From Oxyruncus cristatus (taxonomy: Eukaryota > Chordata > Aves > Passeriformes > Cotingidae): a stretch of 64,000 nt of DNA. This document shows, in pieces, positions 12,901-25,619 of the stretch. Both the position numbers and the translations under genes were made by a program. Numbering within the stretch: position 1 is the stretch's first letter; the number at the start of each line of letters is the position of its first letter. The DNA lies in contig VXAY01003152.1 in NCBI GenBank assembly GCA_013399855.1, positions 62,001 to 126,000 on the forward strand, given 5' to 3'. The notes under the pieces were generated by a model. The model did not search any database and had not been told where the DNA came from. It saw nothing but the letters and a program-made list of their open reading frames with translations.

Positions 12901-13854
12901 CCCATAGGCAAACATCGACCAATGTGAGGACGGGACAGAGGGAACATGCTAGCCAACCTACTTGCTCGCTGGTCACCTGTTCTCTGCATAAGAACCATTT
13001 AGGCATGAACTTTGCAATAAATAGCTGCCAGAGAGAGCAACAAGGTCACTTGTTCTTTTTCTATTTTTTAGGGTTTTTTTACTCTGCTTTCCATGCTGTC
13101 ATGATATTATGCTTATTAGTTTACGAATCGAATAATTGAGTGTGCTTGGAAATAATGACTGACCCCCAAATGCCCTCAATGAGCAGAAGATAAAACAGAT
13201 TCAAATCATCAAGAAAAAATTTAAATGTATATATGTATGTGTAAGGTTTTATGGGGGATATGATGTCGCAAACACAAGAATAATTGCAAACTGTATGTGT
13301 AAGTATCTTCCCTAACTTTATCTTTTAGAAAACGTTTTGTGTGGTTTTTATTTTCAAAAGAAAAATGTGTGTTTATGTGTTTATGGACTTTTGGAGCATA
13401 GTATCCCAGAGACAGGAATAGTTAGAAATCTGTCATTCTGTTGAATGTATGTAATGAAATGGCTATTTTATGCTGTGTATTTTCGTAGATATGATGGAAT
13501 ACTAAAAACTGTGTATTTGATTTTGTTAATGTTGTACAGCTGAGGATGCTTCTTCGAATCACTATGCGCTCACAGGGTGCTCCTCTTCCATAGCACTGGA
13601 ACATATAGGAATTTCTTTTCTTACTGTGTTAAGGACAGGGTGAGGTGTGAAAACATACACACACAAAAAGCACATTCCACAATTAAAGCTGTGTTGGTTA
13701 TGTTGCTTTCATAGAAGTTTTTCTCCAAAGCATCCTGAATCTCTCACATGCTAGTTGAGCTTTAATAGGGTGGGGAGTAATGGAAAACTCATTGGATCTG
13801 TAATAGCTCTTCACTTGACTGCAGCCAGCAATAACAGCAGGAGCAGCCAGAGAT

Positions 13855-13940
13855 AAGAGAGAGAGAGAGAAAGAGAGAGAGGGAGAGAGAGAGAGAGAGG
13901 GAGAGGGAGAGAGAGTGTGTGTGTATGTGTGTATGTGTGT
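13855..13940 (+). repeat. Compound (GA)n-(GT)n microsatellite next to the exon
   Basis: A purine tract of GA repeats with GGGA interruptions (13855-13914) runs directly into a GT tract with gtat interruptions (13915-13940). It ends 84 nt before the exon, close to the branch-point and polypyrimidine region. The minus strand reads (CT)n and gives a spurious Leu-Ser repeat frame. Confidence 0.95.
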
Positions 13941-13983
13941 AAGAGAGGGAGTGGAAGAGACAGTATACGCACAGCAAAGCTGC

Positions 13984-14024
13984 CACTTTTTTTCCCCCTC
14001 ACTCTTTTTTCCCCCCCATCCTAG
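13984..14024 (+). promoter_or_regulatory. 3' splice acceptor with polypyrimidine tract
   Basis: An almost uninterrupted C/T tract of about 35 nt is followed by CATCCTAG directly before the exon. A ctcac at 13998-14002 fits the loose yUnAy branch-point pattern, with its A 23 nt before the last intron base. The reading frame of POU6F2 opens exactly at this boundary, which confirms the site. The branch point is inferred only from its pattern. Confidence 0.8.
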
Positions 14025-14196
14025 GATCCAATGATAGCTGGACAAGTCAGTAAGCCCTTGCTGTCACTGCGGAGTGAAATGAATGCAGAGTTGAGAGGTG
14101 AGGACAAGGCAGCTACTTCAGACAACGAGCTGAATGAGCCCTTGCTTGCGCCTGTGGAATCAAATGACAGCGAGGACACTCCCAGCAAGCTCTTCG
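14025..14196 (+). CDS. POU6F2: POU6F2 internal coding exon (N-terminal region)
   Basis: The exon reads in frame from its first base: Asp-Pro, then Met-Ile-Ala-Gly-Gln, ending in the acidic stretch SNDSEDTPSKLF plus one base of the next Gly codon (57 full codons). I recognise this as the N-terminal part of POU6F2 (RPF-1), a POU-homeodomain transcription factor acting in the nucleus of retinal and brain neurons. From memory, the mammalian protein has a few residues (MSALLQ) before this Asp-Pro, so the exon should be preceded by a small first coding exon, not seen here. The bird sequence appears to differ from the mammalian one at only a couple of residues (for example Leu in LLSLRSEM and Asn in TSDNEL). 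The POU-specific domain and homeodomain lie in later exons outside the window. Length is 172 bp, so skipping it would shift the frame. It starts right after a strong acceptor and ends at a consensus donor; an internal ATG at 14031 could also serve as a start. Confidence 0.94.
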
Positions 14197-14202
14197 GTAA
14201 GT
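14197..14202 (+). promoter_or_regulatory. 5' splice donor GTAAGT
   Basis: The exon ends TTCG and is followed by a perfect GTAAGT. The recognised POU6F2 reading frame stops matching here, after the first base of a glycine codon, giving a phase-1 exon end. Confidence 0.88.
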
Positions 14203-14261
14203 CTGTCTAGGTATTTCATTTCACTGCTACCATGTTGTCCGGAAGAGCAATCTCCCCCTGG

Positions 14262-14288
14262 TTTTTTTTTTTTTTTTTTTTTTTTTTT
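14262..14288 (+). repeat. Homopolymer T27
   Basis: Twenty-seven consecutive T bases begin 65 nt after the splice donor. T-rich tracts downstream of a donor can bind TIA1-type factors that aid exon recognition, though such tracts usually sit closer to the donor. Confidence 0.95.
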
Positions 14289-17200
14289 CCTGTTCGCTCA
14301 ATTTTCTTGTAAGTAGGAAGGAGTAGCTTGGAGCATGCAAGCATACAGCCCTCTGCTCCCGTTGCAACTGGTTACCACAATGACAGAATCAGTCCCGAAA
14401 ACTTTGTTAACAATGAACGTATTTTATGCAAGTTGCAGATGTTTTGTCTTTTTTTCAGATCCATGGGCTCCAATGTAAAATAATAGGGAGGGGGATCATT
14501 TTCTTCAAGTATTTAAATAACATTTATTGCATTAGGTGCTGGTATGTCTCACATGCTACCAGCTCTGTTGAGGCTTAAATGGTAAAAATAAAACTGGCTG
14601 AAAAGAACCAAAACATTCTCACAGAAAACACTTTGTACTGAATAAACAAAGGCTAGCAATGGTATTGCATGTGGAGCTAAGGTTTTTGAAATTTAAATTA
14701 CAAATTAAATATTTCTTCTCAACCCTGTGGAAAGAGAAATTACCTTCTCAATTTTTATCTATTTTTGAATATTCTGAATTGTACCAGATAATTGTAACCT
14801 TTCACAATCAAAACAAAAGCAGTAAGAGTGGCACTCCAACACAGACATCTGTCATTCAAAGAGATGACACCCTATAAGCCAACTCAAGCAACTCTGATCT
14901 CTAATCAGAAAAGGGAGCAGAGCTGTTGAGGTGCGTGCTTGAGTGATAGATGTTGATAGATGTCTGAGCTGGAGCAGCACTGTATGGTACAGAGTGACAT
15001 TTTGGGTTTAGAGGGACTGCACTCCTGAAAGAGTCCTTTTTAATTATTTCTGTTTGTGACCTGAGACAAACCTTAATAGAAATGGAGCTTTTCCTTATTT
15101 TTCATTTTTCTGTAGGTGGAAGTTGAAGGGAAAAAGATCTTTTTTAAAGAGAATGCAGCATTAAGGGAGTGAGAGTGAGAGCCCATTTTCTAAGGTTCAA
15201 GTTTTGATTTCATAATCTGTAAGGAAATCTGTAGCAGTGTTCAGATTTCAGTATTCCAGCTACAGTAACAGCTGCAAGATTTTTTAAAAACAAAGGAATA
15301 CATGCAATTTTATATTAAAATGTTCTTTACCCATTACTGAAAGATACAGTACAAAATGTTTGACTAAATAACTTCAGTACAGATATGGGAAAATCATGAT
15401 AATTAAAAATCCTAAAATTCAATTTCTCGACTGCAGTAATGACCATTACTGAATATCACATCCATTTTAAGCACCCTCTTAGTAATCATTGTTTCCATGG
15501 AAAGCATAATTTCCATTAGCAGTTTGAATGTTCAAAAAGCATATAATAACTGTTTTAGCCTATTTCATCCAGGAAAGAATTGTAATGTCTAAAATTCAGA
15601 GAGCTATTAGTTGTCTAGAGTAGTATAAATATCTTCAACTCTGTTTATATTTTATTTGCTCAAATGTTTAGGATGCATCTGTTAATATATAGCAAGGCAT
15701 AGACAAAGCAAAAAATGGACTTTTAATTTGAGAATAGTGAAAATGTCTGTTTACTGCTTTTAAAACAGGCAAGTCTTCTAATGAAGGGCAAGATATTTTT
15801 TTAGCCATTGTCATTTGGACGTTCTACAGTGGTAGTGAAATATACACAGATACTTTAATTAGAGTTGCTGTGTGTGATATAGAAATGATGTGCAAGCATA
15901 TCTTGTCGCTTTCTGGACTGAAAATATAATTTATGTCCCTAAAAGCATTATTGAAAAAGCTACAAATTAATATATTGTGCTGTTTGTATTGGTGGGTGTA
16001 AGATGTTTGCTAGCCTGATTCTTATTCTGCCAAAAAGATGTTCCCAAGTAAAAAAAGTAGGTGAAATAGTTCAACTGCCTCAGCATGAACTTATGAACCA
16101 TTTATTGAGATTTTGTTGCAATTATGACAGATGCTACAGATCTATTAGCAGCAACTCTTGTAAATTAATTTTAGTAACTTTGAGAACATAAAAATAAAGA
16201 ACAGTGGGTCTATTTTGATAAATTTGAGAATCAAACTGAGCAAATGTAAAGTAAAGATGATTAGCCATTATGCCATGGATGCATCGCTTAAGATAGATTT
16301 GCAGTAAACACTAAAAATAAATAAGTGTAGTCTTGTTTAAAGCTCTGATACATAAATATAGACCATCACTCTATAGTTGTTTTTCTTTGTTTAATATTAT
16401 GAATAGCATGTTAGGAGTGCATACTTTGGACTTTTCTTTGCAGTCTCAGAAATTATTGTGAACTTATTGACAGATGTTGGCATAGAAAATGACAATTTTC
16501 TCCTCCAACTTTCTTTCATGTAGTCAGAGATAAAAATCTTCTCTTTACAATATAACATTTAATGCATGCTGTGTGAAAATTTTCCCCAAATCTGTTAAGC
16601 AGGAGAGGGAGGAGCATTTTACAAAGTCAAGGAGAGGAGACAGGTCCACAGAGAGTAAAGTTTTTCTACACTGATGCTTTCATGTTTTTTGAAAAATTTG
16701 TGAAAATCATATACTGATTTAGTTGGAATGAATGACCAACATTTGAATGTCTTATTGATGTTAGCAATATTTCACGAGTCTTGTTTTCACATAGATGAAC
16801 AGAGTTGAAGGATGAGATGTGAAGAGCTTTCTTCTCTTTTACTGAACACATTCTGCTTAGCTTTTTTTGATGGATGAGTTTATTTCTGCAAACACCTGCA
16901 TTGCTTACCTGTACTTTTTCCTAAAATCCACCTCCTTATTCTCATACTTCCTTGTTTTGGAATTTCACTTCATGCCATAGAAACAGTGGGTATTTATTTT
17001 TCATTTTGGTAGCAAATAGCGCAATTCATTGTAAAAATGGCACCTCTTCAGTACCTGATGTCAGTGAGAAAAGGGCAGCAGTACAATTAATTGTACTTAT
17101 TTTTGAAAAGATGCAGTAAACTTTTGTTTCTCTTCAGGGTGCTTTGCTAGCAGTGACAAAGCAAATGAATTCTGCAGCATTTTGAGTCTCAGAAATACCA

Positions 17201-17382
17201 GCATAAGTAGTTTCTGATGATCTGAAATAGCTCCCACGTGAAACTGGTGTACAGGTGTCTGGGAAGATGCACTTTGTCACTGTGGTGCAGTTGTTACCTG
17301 CGAGTAATGACAGGAGCAGCTGTGATTAAAGGGGCTGTGCTTGCTTGTTGTTTGCAGGCTTGCTTTCTCCTGCCGGTGGTAA
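14289..17382. other. Unique AT-rich intron
   Basis: No repeats or exons recognised in this stretch directly downstream of the exon. Confidence 0.55.
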
Positions 17383-17452
17383 TTTGGTTTGGGTTTTTTT
17401 TTGTTTTGTTTGGTTTGGTTTTGGGTTTTTTTAATTTGTTTCTTTTTGAAAG
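17383..17452 (+). repeat. T/G-rich low-complexity tract
   Basis: Runs of T broken by single or double G (ttggtttgggttttttttt and similar) form a low-complexity (GTTT)n-like tract common in bird DNA. It produces a Phe/Leu-rich open frame that is not coding. Confidence 0.85.
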
Positions 17453-18530
17453 AGAATTCTGTCGTGTAGTCTGGGGGTCTGTAATCCTCCACTTCTGCTT
17501 TTATACCAGTGGACAATTTGGAATCTGCATATCTGCATGCAAAAGACTTTTGACACTGAAGTAATATGAAACAAGAAAATAGTAGAAAAAATGGCCAGTA
17601 AAACTTTCTGAAGTGCAAAATATCGGTAAAGGACTTTATCCTGAAACACACTAGCTCAGAAGTACAGTTTTGAAATGTGTAGTTAGCACAGCTACAGTGC
17701 CTTGGTTGCAGAAATCGCAGTTTTCTGCAACTGTACAGTATGAGGCAAAGTTGCTTTACAGGAGATCTTGCTGTTTATTATTTAATCTTTAAAATATTTG
17801 TGAAGTACTATCTCCTATTTTAACCATAGGATGTAATTAAGAAACTGAAAAACTGAGTCTGGCTCTTGACATTCCAGGTGGTGTCATTTTCGAATCAACT
17901 TGTCTTACTCTGCAGTATGCTTCAAAATAGTAACCCATGCCAAATGCCACAGCGCTAACTTGAGAAAGCTTTTATTAATGTTAAGTAGCATTTTCTCTTG
18001 ATTAAGAACACTGAGATTTGATCCAAAGTTAATTAATCCTAGTTGCCATTTTATACTATATTTTCAAACAAGTTTAGTATAAGTAATGAAGTATTGCTCT
18101 GAAAAGTCCTTAGAAGAAGAACTCCTTTCATAATTATCTGTGTAATAAACTGTGGAAAATGAAATGTTGTTATAGACACCAGGGGGGTGTTGTATATGAA
18201 ATTCTCTGTTCAGTAAAAGTCCCAAGAACAAAGTGGCTAGTCCAAGCACCAAATGCTCCTGTGGACTCAGTCTGACTTTCCTGGAATTAGATCCAGTCCT
18301 TAATTAATCCTTTATTGATAGTAATTTGTAGCATAATTAAATGATGGTAAAAAAATGCTGGGAGTGCACTTGCATGTTAAGGTAATTTTACTATATTTTA
18401 AAAAGTTGCTCTTTGAGACTGAGTCCATAGTTCTATGCAGAATATAGTGAGGGCAATACCAAGCCTATAATTGTGGAGCACAAGTGTTTCCTATTTAACT
18501 ATTGCTGGACAGCAAGAAAAAACTGACTGC
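17453..18530. other. Unique intron
   Basis: Nothing recognised between the two T-rich tracts. Confidence 0.5.
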
Positions 18531-18676
18531 TAATTTTTTTTGTTTGGTTGGGTTTTTTTGTGTTTTTTTTTTTTTTTTTNNNNNNNNNNNNNNNNNNNNN
18601 NNNNNNTTTGTTTTTTTGTTTTGTTTTTTTTGTTTTTTTTTTTTGTTGTTTGTTTTGTTTTGTTTTGTTTTGTTTA
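18531..18676 (+). repeat. Long T-rich/(GTTTT)n tract containing an assembly gap
   Basis: The sequence is almost only T with spaced G, ending in several gtttt units. Ns occupy its middle. The tract's true length is unknown because the gap falls inside a homopolymer. Confidence 0.92.
18580..18606. other. Assembly gap (27 N)
   Basis: Twenty-seven Ns sit inside a poly-T run. The run length probably does not reflect the real missing length. Confidence 0.99.
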
Positions 18677-21600
18677 CTGGCAAGGTTTTGTTCCAGTGAA
18701 ATTAAACCTTAGGGTTCCTGGGCTGGATCTGAAGACTGAGGTTTTCTTTGGTTCATTAGCAGGCTTTTGATCTTTTCATAGTGCTGTGTATGCTTGAAAT
18801 ACGGACTGGGGTTATGGGAGTTAAATGAATCTGCACACATTTACATAAACAAGGGTTTGTTTTCAAACCCCTGTGTTGGCTTTGGGATTTTATTTTCCTT
18901 TCCCATTTTGTTACCCATGCTTCAGAACTGTGTGCATCTTTCTGTATAGCCATACATGCTGCAGAGAAACAGGGTAGAAGTTGTTTCTAGCTGATTATGT
19001 TTTGTTAATAGATCCCTTGTATTACTCTGTAAAGAAACATAAGTTATATTTTTCTCTTTTGTTTATTTGTTTGCTTGTTTTTAAATTGGAGTTGCCTTGA
19101 TTAGAATTTATGGCACTGGAATAATTTCAGTTACAAAGGATAAAGGACTAAATTGTCTTTTACCTCTTGAGACATTGGTTTCTACAGGTCAAAGCAGAGG
19201 TCATTGCCAGGTTGCTGTGAGGAAGCTCACATTATCATCCTTAACAGTGTATCTAGCCTGTGGGGGCCGTCAGAGTATGAGCTTTTCTTTCATCAATGTA
19301 TTTAAGGATGATTCTCAGTGATTTGCTTATATCCTCAAATTTTAAAGGCCTATAAGAGATCTCTGTCCATCAGGAACATTTTGATAAGTTTTGGTAATTT
19401 CAGTGGAAGAAAACAATGTGTGTTTGTTGCTCTTCATGCATTTTAAATGTCACTGTACTGACAGTGAAGTTCATAGCCCAAGTGGTCTCTGTATTAAAAT
19501 CAGAACCTTCTTTTAGATGTAGCAAACTTTTGAAATATGTTCAATCTGCATATAAAAATTCTTGTCTCTTCACATAATTTTATTAAGTAATTTCCACACT
19601 GCAGATCCGCTGCTGTGAGACACTGTAGGTTATCCATGCCACAGGACTGATTCTGCTAGTGCTTGAATGTGTGATATTTTATTAAAGCAAGTAATCTGTG
19701 GATTAGGAACACTCTTTCATTACAAAGACTGTACCAATGAGAAATATTAATGGGTGGCATGTTTACAGAACTGGGTCATCATGCAGGCTTTTAAACCCAT
19801 TTTCTAAAATGTAATAGTGTCTTGTTCAAATAATGAATAAGTTCTCAAAGAACCTGGAGATCTGGCTATGTGATTGATTGTTATTTCTTAAGGATACATT
19901 TGACATGAACATTTTCAAATAAGTATTTGCAAACAGTTAGGGACTTGAATAACTACTCTGAAAAATGTTATTGCCTGGTTTCTTGGCAGAGTTCTTACTC
20001 TGTCAGTGGGACATGCACTTGTGAATGGGAAGTAAATGCCCATTAAAGCCTAAAAAAAAAATTATGACTATTTAAACACAAAGCATGATGCAACGGTAAG
20101 ACAGAAAATCCATCCTCAGCTCAGCGTTCCTGCTGTGCTTAGGTATTGCAGGTATCTCAGGCAGTGGTGATGCTAGCACACACATTTCGAGTCTGAGGAG
20201 ACTGGAGTCTTAGCCCCTTAACATTTGATGAAAGAAATATTGGGCTGATGAAGGACAAATGTTGCAGCCCCACTTTTAAATTCTCTTACCTGTATGGAAA
20301 TAAAGAAGTCTCTTGTTACTGTCCCTGAATTGTTACAAAGACAGCCTATTTTATAAGAAATCAAACAAACAACAAAAGATATCTTAAGTAGAGAGAAAGC
20401 TAATTTCTTTTTTAAAAAAAACAATTCTGTTTGTTCTCCTGAATTTCAAATTACTTCTTTGCTAAATGTTTTTGAGCAAAGTATATGTTATGTGTTTCTT
20501 AAATGGCTTGAAGTCTGATCTTCTGTATTTGTACACAGAATAACATTACAGAACGAGGGAAAAAAAGAATTAAATCCCAGTATGTAGTTGGTACGACTGA
20601 ATGACAAATGGTTCATTTTTAATTAGTTAATATTTCTTCTCCCTGTCTTTGAAGTTATAAAAATAACAAACTTGTTTAAAAGCAACATAAATGGCTGGCT
20701 GTTTCAAAGGAGACTTGCTGGCTACCAGGCAGTAAACAGGTAATTTGTGAAAGAACTGTTACATTCTTTGATTGAGATCCTTGCCGGTTTGTGTTTTGAG
20801 ATTAATAATAGATCAGACGCTTGCACATTAAAAAGGAAGTAAACATAGAAAAGACAAGGAAGGAGAAAAGGATGTTTCTGTTGGACTTCAAATGATTCGG
20901 CAAGTTCTCCATGGAAATTTGCAGGTGAGGCAGATGGGGCCGAAGTTACATTTGACCAAATGTGCACATGGCACCACTTAACACCTCTCTTGATTTCCTT
21001 ATGCTAAACAAAGAGGTAGCAAGTGCTCATACCAAACTGGCCCCATCAGGGGGCAATCTGTATAAAAATTCCTGCTGTCAAGTTAATAAATTTTTTAAAA
21101 ATATCCAAAGGCAGAGGTAGCTGTAGGAAGTTCATAGTAACAGTTGCCATTCTCCTGTGGATCATTTTTCTCTTTAAGATCCTATGTAGTACTTGGTTTT
21201 CCTTGTTGTGTTGTCTTCCTAGGTTTTGCTCCTTCTGTCATTTGTAGATTCTTCTTTCATTTAATTCTTTTTCCTAATGAAACTGTTTCTTCTGTTGCAT
21301 CCATCCCCCGTGGTCCCTATTTTCAGGTAGAGATGGTCAAGGAATGGGAAGGTCAGCTTAATATTTTTTTACACTTTGATTTGATAGCATGTTCAGTATA
21401 TTAATGTTTCTTCCACTCAGGGTTTATTTTCTGACTTTTTATATGACTACCACTAGTACTACTATTAATACTATCACAATAACATTATTTTGCTAGTTAC
21501 AAAATAAATTCTGACAAGCACAGAGGTAGAAGTTACATTCAAATGACGAAATGAGAAAATTCATGCTAAACAGGGACAAAACCAGAATAAAAGGAAATGT

Positions 21601-24600
21601 GTCATACCTTGCATGTTTCAACAAGAATATTATTTTTTCATGTAGATGGTTTGATATTTTTTAACATAAAGTCTTCCTTTTCTCTTTTGCCACCTTTTTT
21701 TCCCTCTTCTTTATAAAAATAACAATCAATATCAGTATGAAACAAAGGAAGATTTGTATTGTGACATGTCCTGCTTTATGTTGTGATACTGCTTTGATGC
21801 TCTCAGAAGCAGGACTAAGCCCTTTTATTTTGAAAGCAGAGGTCATCTAGAGAAGAATAGTACCTCATCCTGTCTGGCTAAGTAGAGCCTGCTGTTTCCA
21901 GAGAGACTGAAATTGGGTTTGTTCTCTAGAATTCAGGGATATCTGTATCTACTAAATCAATGGACAATGCACAACCCTGTCCCTCTAAAACATGTTTTTT
22001 AACACTAAACTGCTGCTTGTCTATGCTTAAAAGTTGTTTGGATTTCTGTTTTTATTTTAGAATATACAAGAAGAGTTGTTGGGACAGTGGGAATTTTGTT
22101 TTTCTTCTCAGATGTCCTATATTTTTTTTCAGAAAGGTAAACCATCATTTTAATTTCTGAACAGTTTGAAGTTGTCTTAAGGAAAATGTTATGTTTCACA
22201 ATACAGAGTAATCACACTACTTGAAAGTGATTAGAAAAGTTATATATATATATTTAATATATATAAATTATCTCGTGTGACTGAAATATGACATACCTTA
22301 TTTTAATAAAATAAAAAAATTCAGAGCCCTAAACCAATTCCATGTTACACTGAATATTCAAATGTTACACAAATATGAAATGAAGACTTTTTTTTTGTAT
22401 TAAGAACAGCATTTGCTAAAGCAATCTATAACTAGATTAGTCCTTTGAAAACTAGTATGGAGTTTATAGTACTGAACTAATACTAGCTTTTATAATATTT
22501 GTGCTTTTTAGTTCAGATAGTGGTTGTATGATTTGATGACTGTTGGAGATTCTATTTAAGTCATTTTCATTTTCTAGCTCAGACTCCTATGACGTAGTCC
22601 CACATTTTAAAATCTTGGGTTTAAGTTGTTGAATAAAGAATTACTAGCAGTCAGTTGCCTTCCAGCAGAAGATAAAGGAATTCTTCTCCCAGAGCGCACT
22701 GGACATACAACCTAGTCTGTTATTCTCACAACAAACACCAAGGCTTGTAAAGTAGGTCAGTAAAAATGAAAGTGCCACCTTTTCTGCCTGCCCTTCTTCT
22801 TCTTTACAGCCAGGTTTGGAGATTTTCCCTTCCCTTCTGCCCCTTGGTGTGTGCGCACAGGGGGAAACACATACAGTTGTGCGTGGGCAGTTGTTGCACA
22901 GGTCTACTTTAAATGCATTTTATTCTGACAAGGTTTTCTTTAGGTTTCCATGCATTGTTTGAAGCTTAGTGTTGGAGGAAGTTTGTTCCTTGAAGAGGAT
23001 GATCTAAAACCTCTGTTTAATCAAGAAACCAGAATTGTTTTTCATTTAATATACCTTAAGGCATACTTTAATATATTGTACTATTAAGTATGTGTAATTA
23101 TTTCTTGAGATAACACAGTATTAACTCAAAAGGAAGAAAAATCATCTGAGTTCAGTCTAATCTCTTGAGCAAATACTATATGGGGCAGTTTTTGCATTTT
23201 CTTTTGCATGCAATTAGGATTTATTCACACAGTGTAGAGATGTCATGTTTGCTCAGTGCTTTGAATAAACATGAGGCCAGATTCTGACAGGTCTCAGCTG
23301 ACTGTCCATCACATATGCAGGAAGACTGTAGGTTTCAACAGGGCATTCATCCTATCAGTACTCACAAACCAGTTCGTGGCCTCCACCTCTCTCACATAGT
23401 CGCTGCTCTATAGCTTCTCATGTTCTGGAGCTAAAATCAGCCTACCAAACATACTGACAGGAAGGAGCGACCACTCTGTAATTATGGTGCCTTTATATTT
23501 AACAAACGATGAATTATTGAACCAGACCTGGGGTTCCTGTGGGTTCCCGTTATGCCGTGCAGGTTTGCATGTGTATTGCAAAGGCTCCACCTCCTGTGTT
23601 GAAACGTAAGTAAAGGTTCCATAAGGGCAGAGAAGTTTTTAGGTTGAGTGAATTAAAATAATTTAAAAAAATAATTAAGGAACATAAATGGTAGTTATTG
23701 CTAAAATAAAAACATAAGTAGAGAAATCAACAGTGATTGAAGGGAGGGGAAGGAAATTAGATAGATATTTATGAGCTTAATGGTGATTGTAAATGTACAG
23801 GCTTGATATTTCTCCTCCTTTCTTATGCTTCCTTGCCTGAAATCATAAATATTTGGGACTGCAAGTCACAAATCTGTCTGAAGGAAAAATGGAATTTACA
23901 GCTGAAAGAAAACAGAAAATGAAAATAATCTTAAAGTATTTTTTCTACTAATTGAATATACTTTACTCTCATAAGAACAGTAAATTTAGTGATAATATCC
24001 AGCAAGAAAAGCATCTGCATAAGTTGTTGGAGTTGATGGGATTTTTTTTTTTCCTTCTATGAAGAGTGTGAGGGAAACTCTTGTGTGTCTCTGTTGCTGG
24101 GATTTGATGCATTGCTTTTGGAGTCTCCTCATTTTAACTGTGTGGATACAGCACAGTGAGCCTTCTCATAACATTTGCTGACAAGAAAAAAAATCTTTCA
24201 ATCAGCTGGTCCTGCTCACTCCCCACTCCCCAGCCCCCACACCTCCTTGCTTTTATGAGGCAATGACTAAAAGAGGGACCAGACGATGCAAAGGTTTACT
24301 CAGATGAGATATGCTAGTCAATGAGCAACTTTGGATTTGCGGGGCTCTGGCTTGTGACCATGGACCTCAAAGGGATTGAGTTTGGGGGCTAAGCCTTTCT
24401 CACACTGCCATGATCTCATTTGTGTAAAATGATGCTGGTGTATTTTGAACAGCACTTTACAAATTTCAAGCTCACATATGACGGCAGACCCTGACTGTTG
24501 TAAAGGCTGGTGTGCTTTTGCTGTATGGAATACAGGGTACATTCTCCCAGTAGTGGCAGTGGGGCTGTCTGGGGCTCTACCAGAAAGGAGATGGAGGGGT

Positions 24601-25378
24601 GCAGGGAGAGTTTTGTTTTATACTCTGTCTGAAAACTGAGGTGTGAAATGTTCATCGTAAGGAGCAAAATCAGGCCCTTTCTTGCAATGGTTTAAAAAAA
24701 AAAAAATCTCTAGCCTCTGATCAGGTTTTTGGTTATTTATTTTTAATAACACATTCTTCTGGTTTTGTATTCTCTTTTCTGTGGGTTCATATAACTGCTG
24801 TATTTCAAGCAGCTTAAAACAGTTTTAAAAAAATAAAAGCGGGTTCCCTAAAAGCCAGCTTACTGCTGACTGTTTTATTTTGTTTATATCTGATATTTCT
24901 TGTGGTATTCAGATGGTTGTAATAGACTAGCACAAGAGCTGCATGTCTTGTCATCTGTACTATATCAATACGTTTTTATAATGATACAATAACCTGAACC
25001 TGTAACAGTTTATGATCCATTTGAGGATTCTTATGGATTCTCAGAGTGACGGAGGCCTGAAAAAAGAACTTGACTGCTTTCGCAAAACTGGTGCTGTGAC
25101 AGGAAAAACTAGTGTGCCTGTGATTTAGTTGCTAAGGAATCATATTGATCTGGTTCGTCATTAAACTTTTAAGTTAAAAAAAAAAAAAGAAAAAAGTCGA
25201 GCTGCTTGAAGGTGGAAAAAACAGTGATGTGATTGTGAGGGCCTGCAGTACAGGTAAACTGTGTCATACCACTACTGATATTGATTTTTTATGATTAATA
25301 AATATGATTTTATGCATTACCTATGTACTGTATCTATAATATTGCTTTTTTTAGAGCAGAAGAAAATTGCTTCTTGCT
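18677..25378. other. Unique AT-rich intron
   Basis: About 6.7 kb with no recognised transposon or exon. It includes an AT dinucleotide patch at 22240-22267 and short A or T runs (for example near 24690 and 25175). Confidence 0.55.
22240..22267. repeat. AT-only self-complementary patch
   Basis: A run of TA units followed by tttaatatatata makes a locally self-complementary AT stretch. This is simple sequence. Confidence 0.85.
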
Positions 25379-25420
25379 CTTTATTTTTCATTGACTATTT
25401 TTAGTCAATGATAAATAAAG
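25379..25420. repeat. 18-bp inverted repeat with 6-nt loop
   Basis: The left arm CTTTATTTTTCATTGACT (25379-25396) pairs with the right arm AGTCAATGATAAATAAAG (25403-25420) at 17 of 18 positions across the loop ATTTTT. The inner 8 bp (CATTGACT/AGTCAATG) are perfect. It could form a hairpin in DNA or RNA; no function is evident. Confidence 0.9.
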
Positions 25421-25619
25421 AACTTTAACAGAGTCTGTATACAGGAAAGGCAGGACTTTAAAACATAAACATAGTAGTAATGAATAACCACACAGTGAAT
25501 TACACATACACAGCCATCTTAACATTTGTAATGGTGCTAATTTCCTAGTGCTTTTTAAAATATGCTTCCACATGAGCTCTCAAAAGCCATAAAAGCTTGG
25601 AATGTAAAGTAAATTGTTT

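Larger units (their letters stand above)
1..14024 (+). other. POU6F2 intron, 3' part (upstream of the exon)
   Basis: This whole stretch lies upstream of the only exon found and is inferred to be the 3' end of the preceding POU6F2 intron. No convincing short exon encoding the protein's first residues was found in it, and there is no CpG-rich promoter-like segment. It contains CR1 pieces, one SINE, small tandem duplications and microsatellites listed separately. Confidence 0.75.

Noticed and set aside
13698..14045. Leu-Ser repeat protein on the minus strand
   Set aside because: It is the translation of the GA/GT microsatellite and overlaps the real POU6F2 exon on the other strand.
18495..18770. 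Phe-rich or Lys-rich frames across the T tract
   Set aside because: These run through homopolymer sequence and the N gap and are artefacts.
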